From Eudoraea adriatica DSM 19308 (GTDB lineage Bacteria; Bacteroidota; Bacteroidia; Flavobacteriales; Flavobacteriaceae): 64,000 bases of DNA. The translations under genes were made by a program, and so were the position numbers. Shown here one piece after another: positions 35,746-46,408 of this stretch. Numbering within the stretch: the first letter of the stretch is position 1; each line of letters begins with the position of its first letter. Under the pieces are notes generated by a model. That model was not told the origin of the DNA, made no database searches, and saw only the letters and a program-made list of their open reading frames with translations. Location of the stretch: positions 1 to 64,000 of the forward strand of contig NZ_KB907555.1 in the NCBI RefSeq assembly GCF_000382125.1, read 5' to 3'.

Positions 35746-38700
35746 TTGCTGCTGGCTTGCGTTTTGGGCACTTTAATACTTTCTCTGCCGGCGGTTCAGA
35801 CCAGGCTTGCGAGGTACGCCACGGAAACACTGAACAAGAAGTTTGGTACCAATATTAATATAGACCGGGTTAGAATATCCCTTATTTCATGGGACACCGC
35901 ACTTAAAGATGTTTATGTTGAAGATTACAGGCAGGATACGCTAATCTATATTGAGGAATTATCTACTTCCATTTTAAGTGTTCGAAATCTTGTTGATGGG
36001 AAATTGCAATTTGGAGATATAGATATAGATGGACTACTTTTTAATCTTAAAACATATGAAGGGGAAAACGACAATAATTTAAGTGTTTTTGTTGACAAGC
36101 TGGATGACAAAAAGCCAAGAGACCCCAATACGCCCCCCTTCTTTTTTACTTCATCGGATGTGCAAATAAAAAATAGCACCTTCCGGTTAACAGACATGAA
36201 TAAGGAAAAAGCGGAGGTTTTAAACTTCAGAGAGCTGAACATAGAAGCTGCTGACTTCATGATCTTAGGACCGGAGGTAACTGCGATCATAGAAGATTTA
36301 TCATTGAAAAGTTCGTTGGGGATCGATGTGGAAAAGCTGGCTACAAGCTTTAAATACACCAGAGAACAGATGCGATTTGATTCGCTGCAAATCCAAACCC
36401 CCAAATCCAATATCGTGGGAAATCTGGTATTTGATTATAATCGGGAAGATCTGGCACAATTTATAGACAAGGTAAATCTAAATGCGGATTTTACAGATTC
36501 CTCAGTTGCTTTAGATGAAATAAATATGTTGTGGAACCAATTCGGGTCAGACAAATTGGTGAATTTTTCTGCAAATATGAATGGGGTGTTAAATGACCTG
36601 AATGTTGAAAATTTGTTTCTGCAATCAGATAATACCGGGATCAGGGGCGATTTCAATTTTAAAAATTTATTCTCAAAGAATGGCCCTTTTGAGCTCGATG
36701 CACAGATAAAGAATATTTCAACCAGTTATTATGAGCTTAGATCCCTGTTGCCTCAAATTTTAGGCAAATCACTTCCTTCTATTTTTCAGAAATTAGGACA
36801 GTTTACTGTCAGGGGTGAAACATTCATTACCCAAAAATCTATTGAAACCAGGGCCAATCTTAAAACAGCTATAGGAAGTAGCTATGTAGATCTCACGCTC
36901 ACGGAAATTAATAACATTGATAACGCCAGTTATAAGGGATTTGTATCCTTAATTGATTTTGATCTGGGGCATTTTATAGATAATGAAAGTTTAGGCAAAA
37001 CAACTGTCGACGTAAATGTTGAAGGCAAGGGTTTTGTAAGCAAGAATTTGAATACCGAAGTTTTTGGACAGGTATATAGTGTTGTTTTCAATAGATATGA
37101 TTACAAGGATGTCAGAATATCCGGAATAATAAAGGACCAGCTATTCGATGGGTCATTGATAACCAACGATGAGAACCTGAAGTTTAGTTTTAAGGGACTT
37201 GCAGATTTTAGTTCAGATAAGAGAAGTTTTAACTTCAATGCTAGCGTCGATTATGCCGATCTGAAAATATTGAATTTTATAGATGACAGTGTTTCCATTT
37301 TTAAGGGAAATGTAAATATGGACATCACAGGTAGTTCCCTGCAAAATGCGGAAGGAGATATAAAGTTTACCAAAACCAATTATCAGAATATTAATAACAC
37401 CTATTACTTTGAGGATTTCGTAATTGAATCCACATTTTCTGAAGATTCTACCAGGGTAATTGAAATAAATTCGCCAGATATTATCACCGGATATATGAAG
37501 GGTAAATTTAAAGTAAGGGAGCTTGGTCGGCTGGTACGGAATTCAATAGGGAGTATTTATACAAATTATAAGCCATTTGAAATTTCTGGAGGTCAGGAAA
37601 TGAACTTTAATTTTAAGATTTATAATAAAATAGTTGAGGTCTTTTTCCCCGAGGTTGCTTTTGGTCCGAATACGTTTATCAGAGGTAATATCATAGCAGA
37701 TGAGGGAGATTTTAAACTAAATTTTAAATCGCCTTATATATCGGCTTATGGTAATGAATTAGACAGCATTGATTTTAGGATAGACAATAAAAACCCGCTT
37801 TTTAACACCTATCTCGCTGTTAAAGATGTTTCTACCCGGTATTATGATGTTAAAGATTTTAATTTGATTAATACTACTTTAAATGACACACTTTTCTTCA
37901 GAACAGAATTTAAGGGAGGCAGTGAGTACGATGACAGCTATAATCTGAATTTTTACCATACGTTTAACCCGGGCAATAAATCTGTAATAGGCTTAAAAAA
38001 ATCAGATATCAGCTTTAAAGGTAATACCTGGGTTCTGAATCGGGAAAGCAATAGCCAAAACAAAGTAATTGTGAATAGTACCCTGGATAGCATAACTATT
38101 GAAGAAATAGTGATGAATAATGATAACAGGGAACAAATAAGGCTAAAGGGTCAGCTTGCAGATTCCACATATAAGGATCTCGAACTCCAATTTAAAATTG
38201 TCTCCCTGAATAAAATAACTCCCGCAATTGACAGCCTTAATCTGAAGGGTGAAATTAATGGTACGCTTAACGTACTTCAAAAAGACAATATTTATTTGCC
38301 GGTATGTAATTTGGATATTTCTCAGTTTAGTGTAAACGACATTGATCTGGGCAACCTGACCATCGGTATAGTTGGAAACCGGGACCTCTCTGAATTTTCC
38401 GTAAATTCTCAGATTAAAGAAAACGGTTTGGAGAAATTCGGTGTTTTTGGCAAGGTAACAAGAGGTGCTGAAATACCTCAGGCAGACCTGGTTGCCACAT
38501 TCAGCTATTTTAATATGGAACCTTTTAGCCCATTAGGCAAAGATATAATTTCCAATATTCGCGGGGAGCTCAATGGTACGGCCCAAATTAAGGGAGATAT
38601 AAGAAATCCGATTATTGATGGTCTTTTAACCATGGATAACGCAGGTCTTTCTGTGCCATATCTTAATGTAGATTACGATTTTGGAGCCAATTCTACCGTA

Positions 38701-40173
38701 CGATTATACGATCAGACATTCAACTTTCAAAATATAACGCTTAATGATGTAAGCTTAAATACACAGGCTGTTTTAGATGGAACAATAAAGCATAACTTCT
38801 TTAAGAGATGGAATTTTGATTTAGACGTAAATACCTTGAGCGACAGGTTTTTAATCCTCAATACTGAATTTGATGAAGATGAACTCTATTACGGGACCGG
38901 TTTTGTCAGAGGTTTAGGACGAATATATGGCCCCTCTACTGCCCTGAATATTGATTTTGAAGGCTCCACAGCCAGGGGAACATCTTTAAAAATACCCATC
39001 AGTGACGTAACCTCTGTAGGGGATTATTCTTTTATCACCTTTATCGATAAAAATGAAATTGAAAGTATTGATTTGCAGCGTCAGCTACAGGAATACTATG
39101 GATTAGAATTAAAATTCGATTTGGATGTAACCCCGGATGCAGAAGTAGAAATTGTTTTGGATCCAGAGACCGGAAGTTCATTGAAAGGAACCGGTGCAGG
39201 TCTGGTTTATATTGAGATTAACACCAATGGTAAGTTTAATATGTTCGGTGATTTTGTGGTGGTTACCGGGGAGTATAATTATAAATTTGGGGGAATTATT
39301 GACCGGACTTTTAAGGTGAAACCGGGGGGAAGCATAGTATGGGATGGATCGCCCCTTGAGGCAACTTTAGACATGGAAGCGGTCTATTCCTTAAATGCGA
39401 ATCCGGCTCCATTGCTTGATAATGCCGGATATAGCAGACGTATCCCCACGGATGTTGTCATTAGGCTTACAGATCAGTTAGAACGACCGACAATAGATTT
39501 AGATATTGAATTCCCGGGAACAAGCTCAACAGTGAAGTCTGAATTGGAATACAGGCTCCAGGATCCAACCATAGAAGAAAGAAATGCATTTTTTCTATTG
39601 GCTCAGGGTACTTTTGTAAGTGAAGGAACGGGGATAAACCAGCAGGCGGTTACCGGCAACTTAATTCAAACTGCGTCCGGCTTATTAAATCAGGTGCTTG
39701 ACGATGAAAATGATAAATTTGATTTTGGGGTTACCTATGAGCAGGGGTATCTGGATCCTAATGATATTTCAACCGAAGACAGGATAGGTGTAACAGTATC
39801 AACGCAAATAAGTGACAAAGTCTTATTTAATGGGAGGTTCGGAGTGCCGGTAGGCGGAGTAAGTGAAACAGTCGTTGCAGGTGATGTCGAGGTTCAGATA
39901 TTGTTAAATGAAGAAGGCACACTAAGGGCAAAGATTTTTAATCGTGAAAATGAAATACAACAATTTTTGTCGGAACAGCAAGGCTATACCCAGGGGATTG
40001 GAATTTCGTATGAAGTAGATTTCAATAGTTTTAAAGAGCTAATGGCCAAGATATTTAGAAATAAGAAAGTTGAGACTGAGGAACCCCAGGCATCTGTTAC
40101 TGTTCCAGATGCGGTTATGGGAAACGACAGTTTAGTTAAATTCTATTCAAAGACCAATAAACCTAAACTTTGA
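35746..40173 (+). CDS. tamB: TamB-like translocation and assembly module protein
   Basis: About 1475 residues as listed from TTG. One N-terminal membrane helix (LLVLLLACVLGTLILSL) is followed by a long, repetitive beta-rich periplasmic body and the C-terminal TamB/DUF490 domain (about 1080-1440, with GEYNYKFGGIIDRTFKVKPGGSI-type sequence near 1190). TamB spans the periplasm and is thought to move lipids or help insert outer-membrane proteins. No ATG lies between the in-frame stop at 35623 and this TTG. The reading frame continues upstream as KKLRKIIVRT preceded by an ATC at 35704, which looks like a natural charged N-terminus, so the true start may be a non-standard codon there. It is divergent from tsaD. 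Confidence 0.9.
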   Translation: MLLACVLGTLILSLPAVQTRLARYATETLNKKFGTNINIDRVRISLISWDTALKDVYVEDYRQDTLIYIEELSTSILSVRNLVDGKLQFGDIDIDGLLFNLKTYEGENDNNLSVFVDKLDDKKPRDPNTPPFFFTSSDVQIKNSTFRLTDMNKEKAEVLNFRELNIEAADFMILGPEVTAIIEDLSLKSSLGIDVEKLATSFKYTREQMRFDSLQIQTPKSNIVGNLVFDYNREDLAQFIDKVNLNADFTDSSVALDEINMLWNQFGSDKLVNFSANMNGVLNDLNVENLFLQSDNTGIRGDFNFKNLFSKNGPFELDAQIKNISTSYYELRSLLPQILGKSLPSIFQKLGQFTVRGETFITQKSIETRANLKTAIGSSYVDLTLTEINNIDNASYKGFVSLIDFDLGHFIDNESLGKTTVDVNVEGKGFVSKNLNTEVFGQVYSVVFNRYDYKDVRISGIIKDQLFDGSLITNDENLKFSFKGLADFSSDKRSFNFNASVDYADLKILNFIDDSVSIFKGNVNMDITGSSLQNAEGDIKFTKTNYQNINNTYYFEDFVIESTFSEDSTRVIEINSPDIITGYMKGKFKVRELGRLVRNSIGSIYTNYKPFEISGGQEMNFNFKIYNKIVEVFFPEVAFGPNTFIRGNIIADEGDFKLNFKSPYISAYGNELDSIDFRIDNKNPLFNTYLAVKDVSTRYYDVKDFNLINTTLNDTLFFRTEFKGGSEYDDSYNLNFYHTFNPGNKSVIGLKKSDISFKGNTWVLNRESNSQNKVIVNSTLDSITIEEIVMNNDNREQIRLKGQLADSTYKDLELQFKIVSLNKITPAIDSLNLKGEINGTLNVLQKDNIYLPVCNLDISQFSVNDIDLGNLTIGIVGNRDLSEFSVNSQIKENGLEKFGVFGKVTRGAEIPQADLVATFSYFNMEPFSPLGKDIISNIRGELNGTAQIKGDIRNPIIDGLLTMDNAGLSVPYLNVDYDFGANSTVRLYDQTFNFQNITLNDVSLNTQAVLDGTIKHNFFKRWNFDLDVNTLSDRFLILNTEFDEDELYYGTGFVRGLGRIYGPSTALNIDFEGSTARGTSLKIPISDVTSVGDYSFITFIDKNEIESIDLQRQLQEYYGLELKFDLDVTPDAEVEIVLDPETGSSLKGTGAGLVYIEINTNGKFNMFGDFVVVTGEYNYKFGGIIDRTFKVKPGGSIVWDGSPLEATLDMEAVYSLNANPAPLLDNAGYSRRIPTDVVIRLTDQLERPTIDLDIEFPGTSSTVKSELEYRLQDPTIEERNAFFLLAQGTFVSEGTGINQQAVTGNLIQTASGLLNQVLDDENDKFDFGVTYEQGYLDPNDISTEDRIGVTVSTQISDKVLFNGRFGVPVGGVSETVVAGDVEVQILLNEEGTLRAKIFNRENEIQQFLSEQQGYTQGIGISYEVDFNSFKELMAKIFRNKKVETEEPQASVTVPDAVMGNDSLVKFYSKTNKPKL

Positions 40174-40210
40174 CCCTTAAATTTTAATAATTAGGTATAA
40201 AGCACATTAA

Positions 40211-40241
40211 AAAAACATCCCGTACTGGCCGGGATGTTTTT
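40211..40241. terminator. Bidirectional terminator between tamB and fbaB
   Basis: A twelve-base-pair stem (AAAAACATCCCG with CGGGATGTTTTT) has a seven-base loop. The A-run on the left and T-run on the right mean it works in both directions. It lies between the convergent tamB and fbaB genes. Confidence 0.92.
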
Positions 40242-40301
40242 TAAAGATTCGAATTTTAATATAAATAAAGATTTAAATAATATTACTTAAAACACTTACT
40301 A

Positions 40302-41354
40302 TCAGGCAATTGTAATTTTATCATCTAAATAAACATCCTGAATTGCATTTAAAAGTTCCACTCCTTCAGCCATTGGTTTTTGGAAAGCTTTTCTACCTGA
40401 TATTAAACCCATACCTCCGGCGCGTTTATTAATTACCGCAGTTTTAACAGCCTGAGCCAAATCATTTTCACCGGAAGATCCGCCTGAATTTATTAAACCT
40501 GCTCTGCCCATCAGGCAATTCACTACCTGGTATCGGGTAAGATCAATTGGATGGTCTGAGCTTAATTCTGAATATACTTTCTCATGTGTTTTGGCAAAAT
40601 TTATGGCTTTAAAACCTCCGTTGTTTTCAGCTTGCTTTTGTTTTACTATATCTGCCTGAATTGTGGATGCCAAATGATTCGCCTGCCCGGTTACATCTGC
40701 AGAAACATGATAATCAGTACCGTCTTTTTTAAAGCCGGGATTTCGCAGATAAGCCCATAAGACAGTTACCATTCCAAGTTCATGAGCATATTCAAATGCC
40801 TCGGTCACTTCCTGGATTTGTCTTGTGCTTTCTTCAGAGCCATAATAAATTGTTGCTCCAACGGCAACACAGCCCATTTCAAACGCCTGATTTACACTGG
40901 CAAACATTATCTGATCAAACTTATTAGGGTAAGTAAGTAGTTCATTATGGTTCAATTTAAGGAGAAATGGAATCTTGTGTGCGTACTTTCGTGAAACAGA
41001 ACCAAGAACACCAAGGGTTGAGGCAACAGCATTGCAGCCTCCTTCAATAGCAAGCTCAACAATCTTCTCCGGATCAAAATAGATAGGATTTGGTGCAAAT
41101 GATGCACCTGCAGTATGCTCAATACCCTGATCCACAGGAAGAATGGAGACATAGCCGGTACCACCCATACGTCCGTTGTTAAAGAGAGTTTGCATATTGC
41201 GGAGTACGACAGGATTTCTGTCTGATGTGCTCATAACACGATCCACGAAATCAGGACCGGGTAGATGTAGATGTTCTTTTTTTACCGTGTTACACTTGTG
41301 ATCTAACAAGTAATTGGCTTCTTTCCCTAAAATTTTCTCAATATTAAATGACAT
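40302..41354 (-). CDS. fbaB: Class I fructose-bisphosphate aldolase (FbaB/DhnA type)
   Basis: 350 residues from the ATG at 41354 ([10 protein letters not shown]), 16 codons inside the longest frame; the longer N-terminus has no family counterpart. The DhnA-type Schiff-base aldolase features are visible: [10 protein letters not shown] near 90, [14 protein letters not shown], the active-site strand [13 protein letters not shown], and [14 protein letters not shown] near 290 for phosphate binding. It cleaves fructose 1,6-bisphosphate to triose phosphates, or runs in reverse for gluconeogenesis. It is divergent from the pyrophosphate-type phosphofructokinase. Confidence 0.94.
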   Translation of the reverse strand: MSFNIEKILGKEANYLLDHKCNTVKKEHLHLPGPDFVDRVMSTSDRNPVVLRNMQTLFNNGRMGGTGYVSILPVDQGIEHTAGASFAPNPIYFDPEKIVELAIEGGCNAVASTLGVLGSVSRKYAHKIPFLLKLNHNELLTYPNKFDQIMFASVNQAFEMGCVAVGATIYYGSEESTRQIQEVTEAFEYAHELGMVTVLWAYLRNPGFKKDGTDYHVSADVTGQANHLASTIQADIVKQKQAENNGGFKAINFAKTHEKVYSELSSDHPIDLTRYQVVNCLMGRAGLINSGGSSGENDLAQAVKTAVINKRAGGMGLISGRKAFQKPMAEGVELLNAIQDVYLDDKITIA

Positions 41355-41523
41355 AATAGTATTGTTTTCAATCTTCATATAAAGATACGCCGATAAAGGC
41401 ATTTTTGAAGCCCATTTCAGAGATTTTTTTATATAATCTTAATAAGATTATCGCCATAATTCACTACTTTAACAATCCCAGTTTTTTTGTAGTTTGAATT
41501 GAAAAATTAATGTAAAATATATC

Positions 41524-42726
41524 ATGGCAAAAATTAAGAAAAGTAAAGGAACCATCGGTATTTTAACCGGAGGAGGAGATGTCCCGGGTCTTAACCCTGC
41601 GATCAGAGCGGTTACCTTCAGAGCAATTCGCGAGGGATATAGGGTAATTGGATTTAGAAGAGGATGGAGGGGGTTAATAGATATTGAAAGAAACAGCAAG
41701 CACGACAACAGCAATAATTTCATGGAACTCTCGCAGGTCGTGGTTAACAAAGCCGCAAGAACAGGGGGGACTTTCCTGCATACATCAAGGACAAGGGCAA
41801 GTCACGTTTCAAAATTAATGGTTCCGGCCCATTTAAGAGATACCTATGATAAGGAGATAAATGATCTTACGCCTGAGGTAATTAAAAACCTGAATTGGCT
41901 TGGGGTAGACTATTTGATTGCTATTGGAGGTGACGATACCCTTAGCTATGCAGTACATTTATTTAAAAAAGGGGTCAAGGTAATGGCCATTCCAAAAACC
42001 ATGGATAATGATGTCCCCGGTACAGATTATTGTATTGGTTTCAGCACATGTGTTACCAGGACCATCAGCCTTACAAATAGTCTTCGTACGGCAGCAGGAT
42101 CTCACGAGCGCTTTCTGGTATTGGAAGTATTCGGGCGCTATGCAGGATTTACTGCTATGCTGCCAACTCTTGCGGGTGCAGCCAATAGATGCCTCATCCC
42201 GGAAGTGCCATTCGATATAGAACTGCTTGCACAGTTGCTGACGGAGGACAGAAATAAAAATCCCAGCAATTATTCAATTGTGCTTATTTCAGAGGGTGCT
42301 ACCTTTGAAGGCGGGGAAATGAAATTTGAGGGCATGGAAAAAGATGCCTTTGGCCATGCTAAGCTTGGTGGTATTGGAGATGAGGTATCTCTGGCATTGA
42401 AAAAGATATCCCCTAAATATAATAATGGAAACCGTGTTAATGTAATCAATCAGAAACTTGGTTATATGGTGCGCTGTGGTGACCCGGATTTCATTGATTC
42501 AGTAGTGCCTACTGCCTATGGTAATCTTGCACTCGATTTAATTCTTAAAGGGATTGATGGCCGGATGGTAGTTTTAAAAAATGGACGCTACGACCATGTG
42601 CCTATAGAAGTTGTTACAGAAACAAAAAAATTCGTCAACGTTGATAAATTTTATAACCGTCCGAAACTTCATCCGTATTACAAAAATTTTGAAATGCTAC
42701 CCTTATTTATCATGACGAATGATTAA
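41524..42726 (+). CDS. 6-phosphofructokinase, pyrophosphate-type active site
   Basis: A 400-residue PFK-family protein, cytoplasmic. TGGGDVPGLNPAIR (15-28) is the N-terminal phosphate loop. At the donor site it has GGDDT (135-139) and PKTMDND (157-163). An Asp after GGD and a Lys before TxDND are the residues that mark pyrophosphate-dependent enzymes; ATP-dependent enzymes have Gly at both. It therefore probably uses PPi reversibly to phosphorylate fructose 6-phosphate. FGRYAGFTA and LGYMVRCGDPD complete the substrate site. The neighbour at 43016 has the ATP-type residues, so the pair are not redundant copies. Confidence 0.9.
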   Translation: MAKIKKSKGTIGILTGGGDVPGLNPAIRAVTFRAIREGYRVIGFRRGWRGLIDIERNSKHDNSNNFMELSQVVVNKAARTGGTFLHTSRTRASHVSKLMVPAHLRDTYDKEINDLTPEVIKNLNWLGVDYLIAIGGDDTLSYAVHLFKKGVKVMAIPKTMDNDVPGTDYCIGFSTCVTRTISLTNSLRTAAGSHERFLVLEVFGRYAGFTAMLPTLAGAANRCLIPEVPFDIELLAQLLTEDRNKNPSNYSIVLISEGATFEGGEMKFEGMEKDAFGHAKLGGIGDEVSLALKKISPKYNNGNRVNVINQKLGYMVRCGDPDFIDSVVPTAYGNLALDLILKGIDGRMVVLKNGRYDHVPIEVVTETKKFVNVDKFYNRPKLHPYYKNFEMLPLFIMTND

Positions 42727-42990
42727 AAGCAGCACTTGAATAAATTTGTGAGTTTTGAGTATTAGTATTGGATTGCGCTAAACTTTTTTATGGCGATTTG
42801 TTATTTTATTCGTGAATTGTATTTACCCTTATTGAAAAAGCTATCACTCTACCTTTTGCGACCAGCTAAAAACAGCGGTATTTAAAGGTTTTTGCCAGAT
42901 TCATTAAGGAATTTTACTACTATAACGATAGAGGTGTTGCCAAGTGTTAAAATATGGGTTTTACTAATTCTTTTTCTGCAATAAGTTTAG

Positions 42991-42998
42991 TAATTTTG
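42991..42998 (+). promoter_or_regulatory. Candidate -7 element of pfkA
   Basis: TAATTTTG matches the Bacteroidota -7 consensus TAnnTTTG and lies 17 bases before the pfkA ATG. No clean TTTG is found at the -33 distance, only TTCT-rich sequence, so this is a partial match. The 289 bases between the two phosphofructokinase genes otherwise hold nothing recognisable. Confidence 0.35.
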
Positions 42999-43015
42999 CG
43001 ATTCTAAATTTTTTA

Positions 43016-44005
43016 ATGAATTCACAAATTAAAAAAATTGCGGTCTTTACTTCGGGAGGTGATTCTCCCGGTATGAACGCAGCTATAAGGTCTGTAGTAC
43101 GTACATGTGCATATTTTAAGAAAGATTGCATCGGAATTTATCGGGGTTATGAAGGCATGATAGAAGGAGACTTTCTTCCAATGAATGCCCGTAGTGTGAA
43201 TAATATTATTAACAAGGGAGGTACAGTTCTTAAATCGGCCAGGTGCGACGAGTTCAGGACCGTTGAGGGGCGCAAGAAGGCCTACGATCAGTTGGTTTCA
43301 AATAATATTGATGCATTTGTGGTTATTGGGGGTGATGGCAGTTTTACAGGTGCCCTGGCTTTTTATGAAGAATACAAAATGCCTTTTATCGGAATCCCCG
43401 GAACAATAGACAACGACATTTTTGGAACAACATATACGCTTGGTTTTGACACTGCACTTAATACAGTTGTAGATGCAATTGATAAGATCAGAGATACCGC
43501 AAGTTCACACCATCGACTCTTCTTCGTAGAGGTAATGGGACGGGATGTAGGACACATAGCTTTGAATTCGGGAGTAGGAGCAGGCGCAGAAGAGATACTT
43601 ATACCTGAGGAGAATCTTGGATTAGACAGACTGCTCGATTCTTTAACGCGCAGTAAAGCCAGGGGGAAATCTTCAAGCATTGTAGTGGTGGCTGAAGGTG
43701 ATAGAACCACGGGAAAAAATGTATATGAGTTAAAGGAATTCGTAGAGACTAATCTTCCGGCATACGATGTCCGTGTTTGTGTTCTAGGCCATATGCAAAG
43801 AGGAGGAGCCCCTTCTTGTTTTGACAGGGTACTGGCGAGCAGGATGGGAGTTAAGTCTGTGGAAGCGCTATTGGAGGGAAAAACAAATTTAATGGCAGGA
43901 ATTGTTGATAACCAAATTACATTTACTCCGGTAAGTGAAGCCATAAAGGGAAAATCAAAAATTGATAAGGAACTCATAAGGGTTTCTGATATAATGACTA
44001 TATAG
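43016..44005 (+). CDS. pfkA: ATP-dependent 6-phosphofructokinase
   Basis: A 329-residue PfkA of normal bacterial length. TSGGDSPGMNAAIR (12-25) binds ATP. GGDGS (105-109) and PGTIDND (128-134) are the ATP-type residues, with Asp132 as base. EVMGRDVGHIA and LGHMQRGGAPSCFDR are fructose 6-phosphate and allosteric-site motifs. It catalyses the committed step of glycolysis. The gap gene follows by 22 bases, so pfkA and gap are probably cotranscribed. Confidence 0.95.
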   Translation: MNSQIKKIAVFTSGGDSPGMNAAIRSVVRTCAYFKKDCIGIYRGYEGMIEGDFLPMNARSVNNIINKGGTVLKSARCDEFRTVEGRKKAYDQLVSNNIDAFVVIGGDGSFTGALAFYEEYKMPFIGIPGTIDNDIFGTTYTLGFDTALNTVVDAIDKIRDTASSHHRLFFVEVMGRDVGHIALNSGVGAGAEEILIPEENLGLDRLLDSLTRSKARGKSSSIVVVAEGDRTTGKNVYELKEFVETNLPAYDVRVCVLGHMQRGGAPSCFDRVLASRMGVKSVEALLEGKTNLMAGIVDNQITFTPVSEAIKGKSKIDKELIRVSDIMTI

Positions 44006-44024
44006 TTTTAATCTTAAACAATAA

Positions 44025-45029
<1,005 letters not shown>

Positions 45030-45048
45030 TTAATTAATTTTATACGTG

Positions 45049-45097
45049 AGAATCCTCAAAAAAAGCAAAACTTTGCTTACTTTGAGGATTCTTTTTT
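45049..45097 (+). terminator. Strong terminator after gap
   Basis: A twelve-base-pair outer stem AGAATCCTCAAA/TTTGAGGATTCT encloses an inner stem AAGCAAA/TTTGCTT with a two-base loop, then a run of Ts. It starts 20 bases after the gap stop and ends just before the next gene. Confidence 0.93.
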
Positions 45098-45109
45098 AAT
45101 AACGGATTT

Positions 45110-45961
45110 ATGATTTTAATAGTTGATAGCGGGGCCACTAAATCTGATTGGATCGCTTTAGATGAAAAGGGTAAAGAATTATTTATGACCCAGACATTGG
45201 GATTAAGCCCTGAAGTTTTGACCCGGGAAGTCATAGAAGACAGGCTGGCCAATAATTTTGAGTTGTCTAAAAACAAAGAGAAAGTTAGCCGGCTTTATTT
45301 TTATGGCGCCGGATGCGGTACAGACAGGATGAAAAACTTCTTAAAGAAAATTTTTAAATCCTTTTTTCCAAATGCTAAGGCGGAGGTTAAAGAAGATACT
45401 TTTGCCGCTATCTATTCCACAACCAAAATCGGACATCAGGGGATCGTATGTATTTTGGGAACAGGTTCTAATTGCAGCTATTATGACGGTCATCAATTGT
45501 TTCAAAAAGTGACTTCACTGGGTTATATTCCTATGGATGACGGAAGTGGTAATTTTTTCGGGAGGAAATTAATTCGCGATTACTATTTTCACAAAATGCC
45601 TCAGGACCTTGGAATTAAATTCGATAAAGAGTACGACCTTGATGCCGATGTAATAAAGGAAAACCTTTACAAGCAACCAAATCCGAATACGTATTTGGCT
45701 ACATTTGCCAGATTCCTGATAGAGAATAAGGATCACCCCTATTGCAAAGGGGTAATAGACAAAGGACTTCAACAGTTTGTAAATAACTACATAATGCAGT
45801 TTGAATTGGCAACCAAAGTGCCAATAAATTTTGTTGGCAGCATCGCCTACTTCCTTAAAGATGAATTAGTTGCAGTGCTTGAGAGAAATGATTTGATAGT
45901 CGGAGTGATTCGCCAGAGACCGATTGAAGGACTGGTAGAATTTCACAAGGAAACTATCTGA
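45110..45961 (+). CDS. BadF/BadG-type N-acetylglucosamine kinase-like ATPase
   Basis: 283 residues of the ASKHA fold. The phosphate-1 loop is IVDSGATKSDWIAL (4-17), GAGCGTDRMKNF lies near 64, the second phosphate loop GIVCILGTGSNC near 109, and MDDGSGNFFGR near 143. This family includes eukaryotic-type N-acetylglucosamine kinase and is often found near cell wall recycling genes in Bacteroidota. A role in phosphorylating amino sugar from peptidoglycan is plausible, since a NagZ-like fusion lies further along. It begins 13 bases after the gap terminator, and its end overlaps the convergent RidA gene by eight bases. Confidence 0.85.
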   Translation: MILIVDSGATKSDWIALDEKGKELFMTQTLGLSPEVLTREVIEDRLANNFELSKNKEKVSRLYFYGAGCGTDRMKNFLKKIFKSFFPNAKAEVKEDTFAAIYSTTKIGHQGIVCILGTGSNCSYYDGHQLFQKVTSLGYIPMDDGSGNFFGRKLIRDYYFHKMPQDLGIKFDKEYDLDADVIKENLYKQPNPNTYLATFARFLIENKDHPYCKGVIDKGLQQFVNNYIMQFELATKVPINFVGSIAYFLKDELVAVLERNDLIVGVIRQRPIEGLVEFHKETI

Positions 45962-46334
45962 CAGCGATCATAGAAATCTCTACATTTACAAATTTCGGGA
46001 GATTTGAGACTTCAACGGTCTCTCTGGCAGGTGCTGTTTCAGGATTGAAAAAAGAACCGTATACTTCATTAATGTCCGAAAAGCTGTTCATATCCTTAAC
46101 AAAGATGGTAGCCTTCACAACATCTTTAAAAGACATATGGGCGGCTTTGAGTATTGCCCTCAGATTTTCCATACATTGAAGTGTTTCCTTCTTTATATCA
46201 TCTTCAATTAGCTGGCCATTTGAGGGGTCTATTGGAATTTGCCCGGATATATATAATGTATTATTACTTAATACAGCCTGATTATAGGGTCCAATAGGAG
46301 CGGGTGCTTTAGGGGTATTAATAATTTTTTTCAT
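45954..46334 (-). CDS. RidA-family enamine/imine deaminase
   Basis: 126 residues, the normal length of the YjgF/YER057c/UK114 family. Motifs are APAPIGPYNQAV (10-21), LYISGQIPIDP (28-38), QCMENLRAIL and the C-terminal PARETVEVSNLPK with the conserved Arg, then VEISMIAV. It hydrolyses reactive enamines formed by PLP enzymes, as a cytoplasmic trimer. It overlaps the convergent kinase gene by eight bases and precedes lptD in reverse, an order common in Flavobacteriaceae. Confidence 0.94.
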   Translation of the reverse strand: MKKIINTPKAPAPIGPYNQAVLSNNTLYISGQIPIDPSNGQLIEDDIKKETLQCMENLRAILKAAHMSFKDVVKATIFVKDMNSFSDINEVYGSFFNPETAPARETVEVSNLPKFVNVEISMIAVR

Positions 46335-46408
46335 GCTTTAGCTTTATTAGGTTAAACAAAGTAAAAAAAATACGAGTACAAAAATAGATGTAATATAGTG
46401 TTTAACAA

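Noticed and set aside
340-40190. Repeated sequence close to CTTAAATTTTAAT near 361, 33483 and 40173
   Set aside because: Short A+T-rich matches of this kind are expected by chance in intergenic DNA of this composition; they share no context.
41489-41501. TTTGTAGTTTG before the phosphofructokinase gene at 41524 as a promoter
   Set aside because: The spacing inside the -7 element is one base short of TAnnTTTG.
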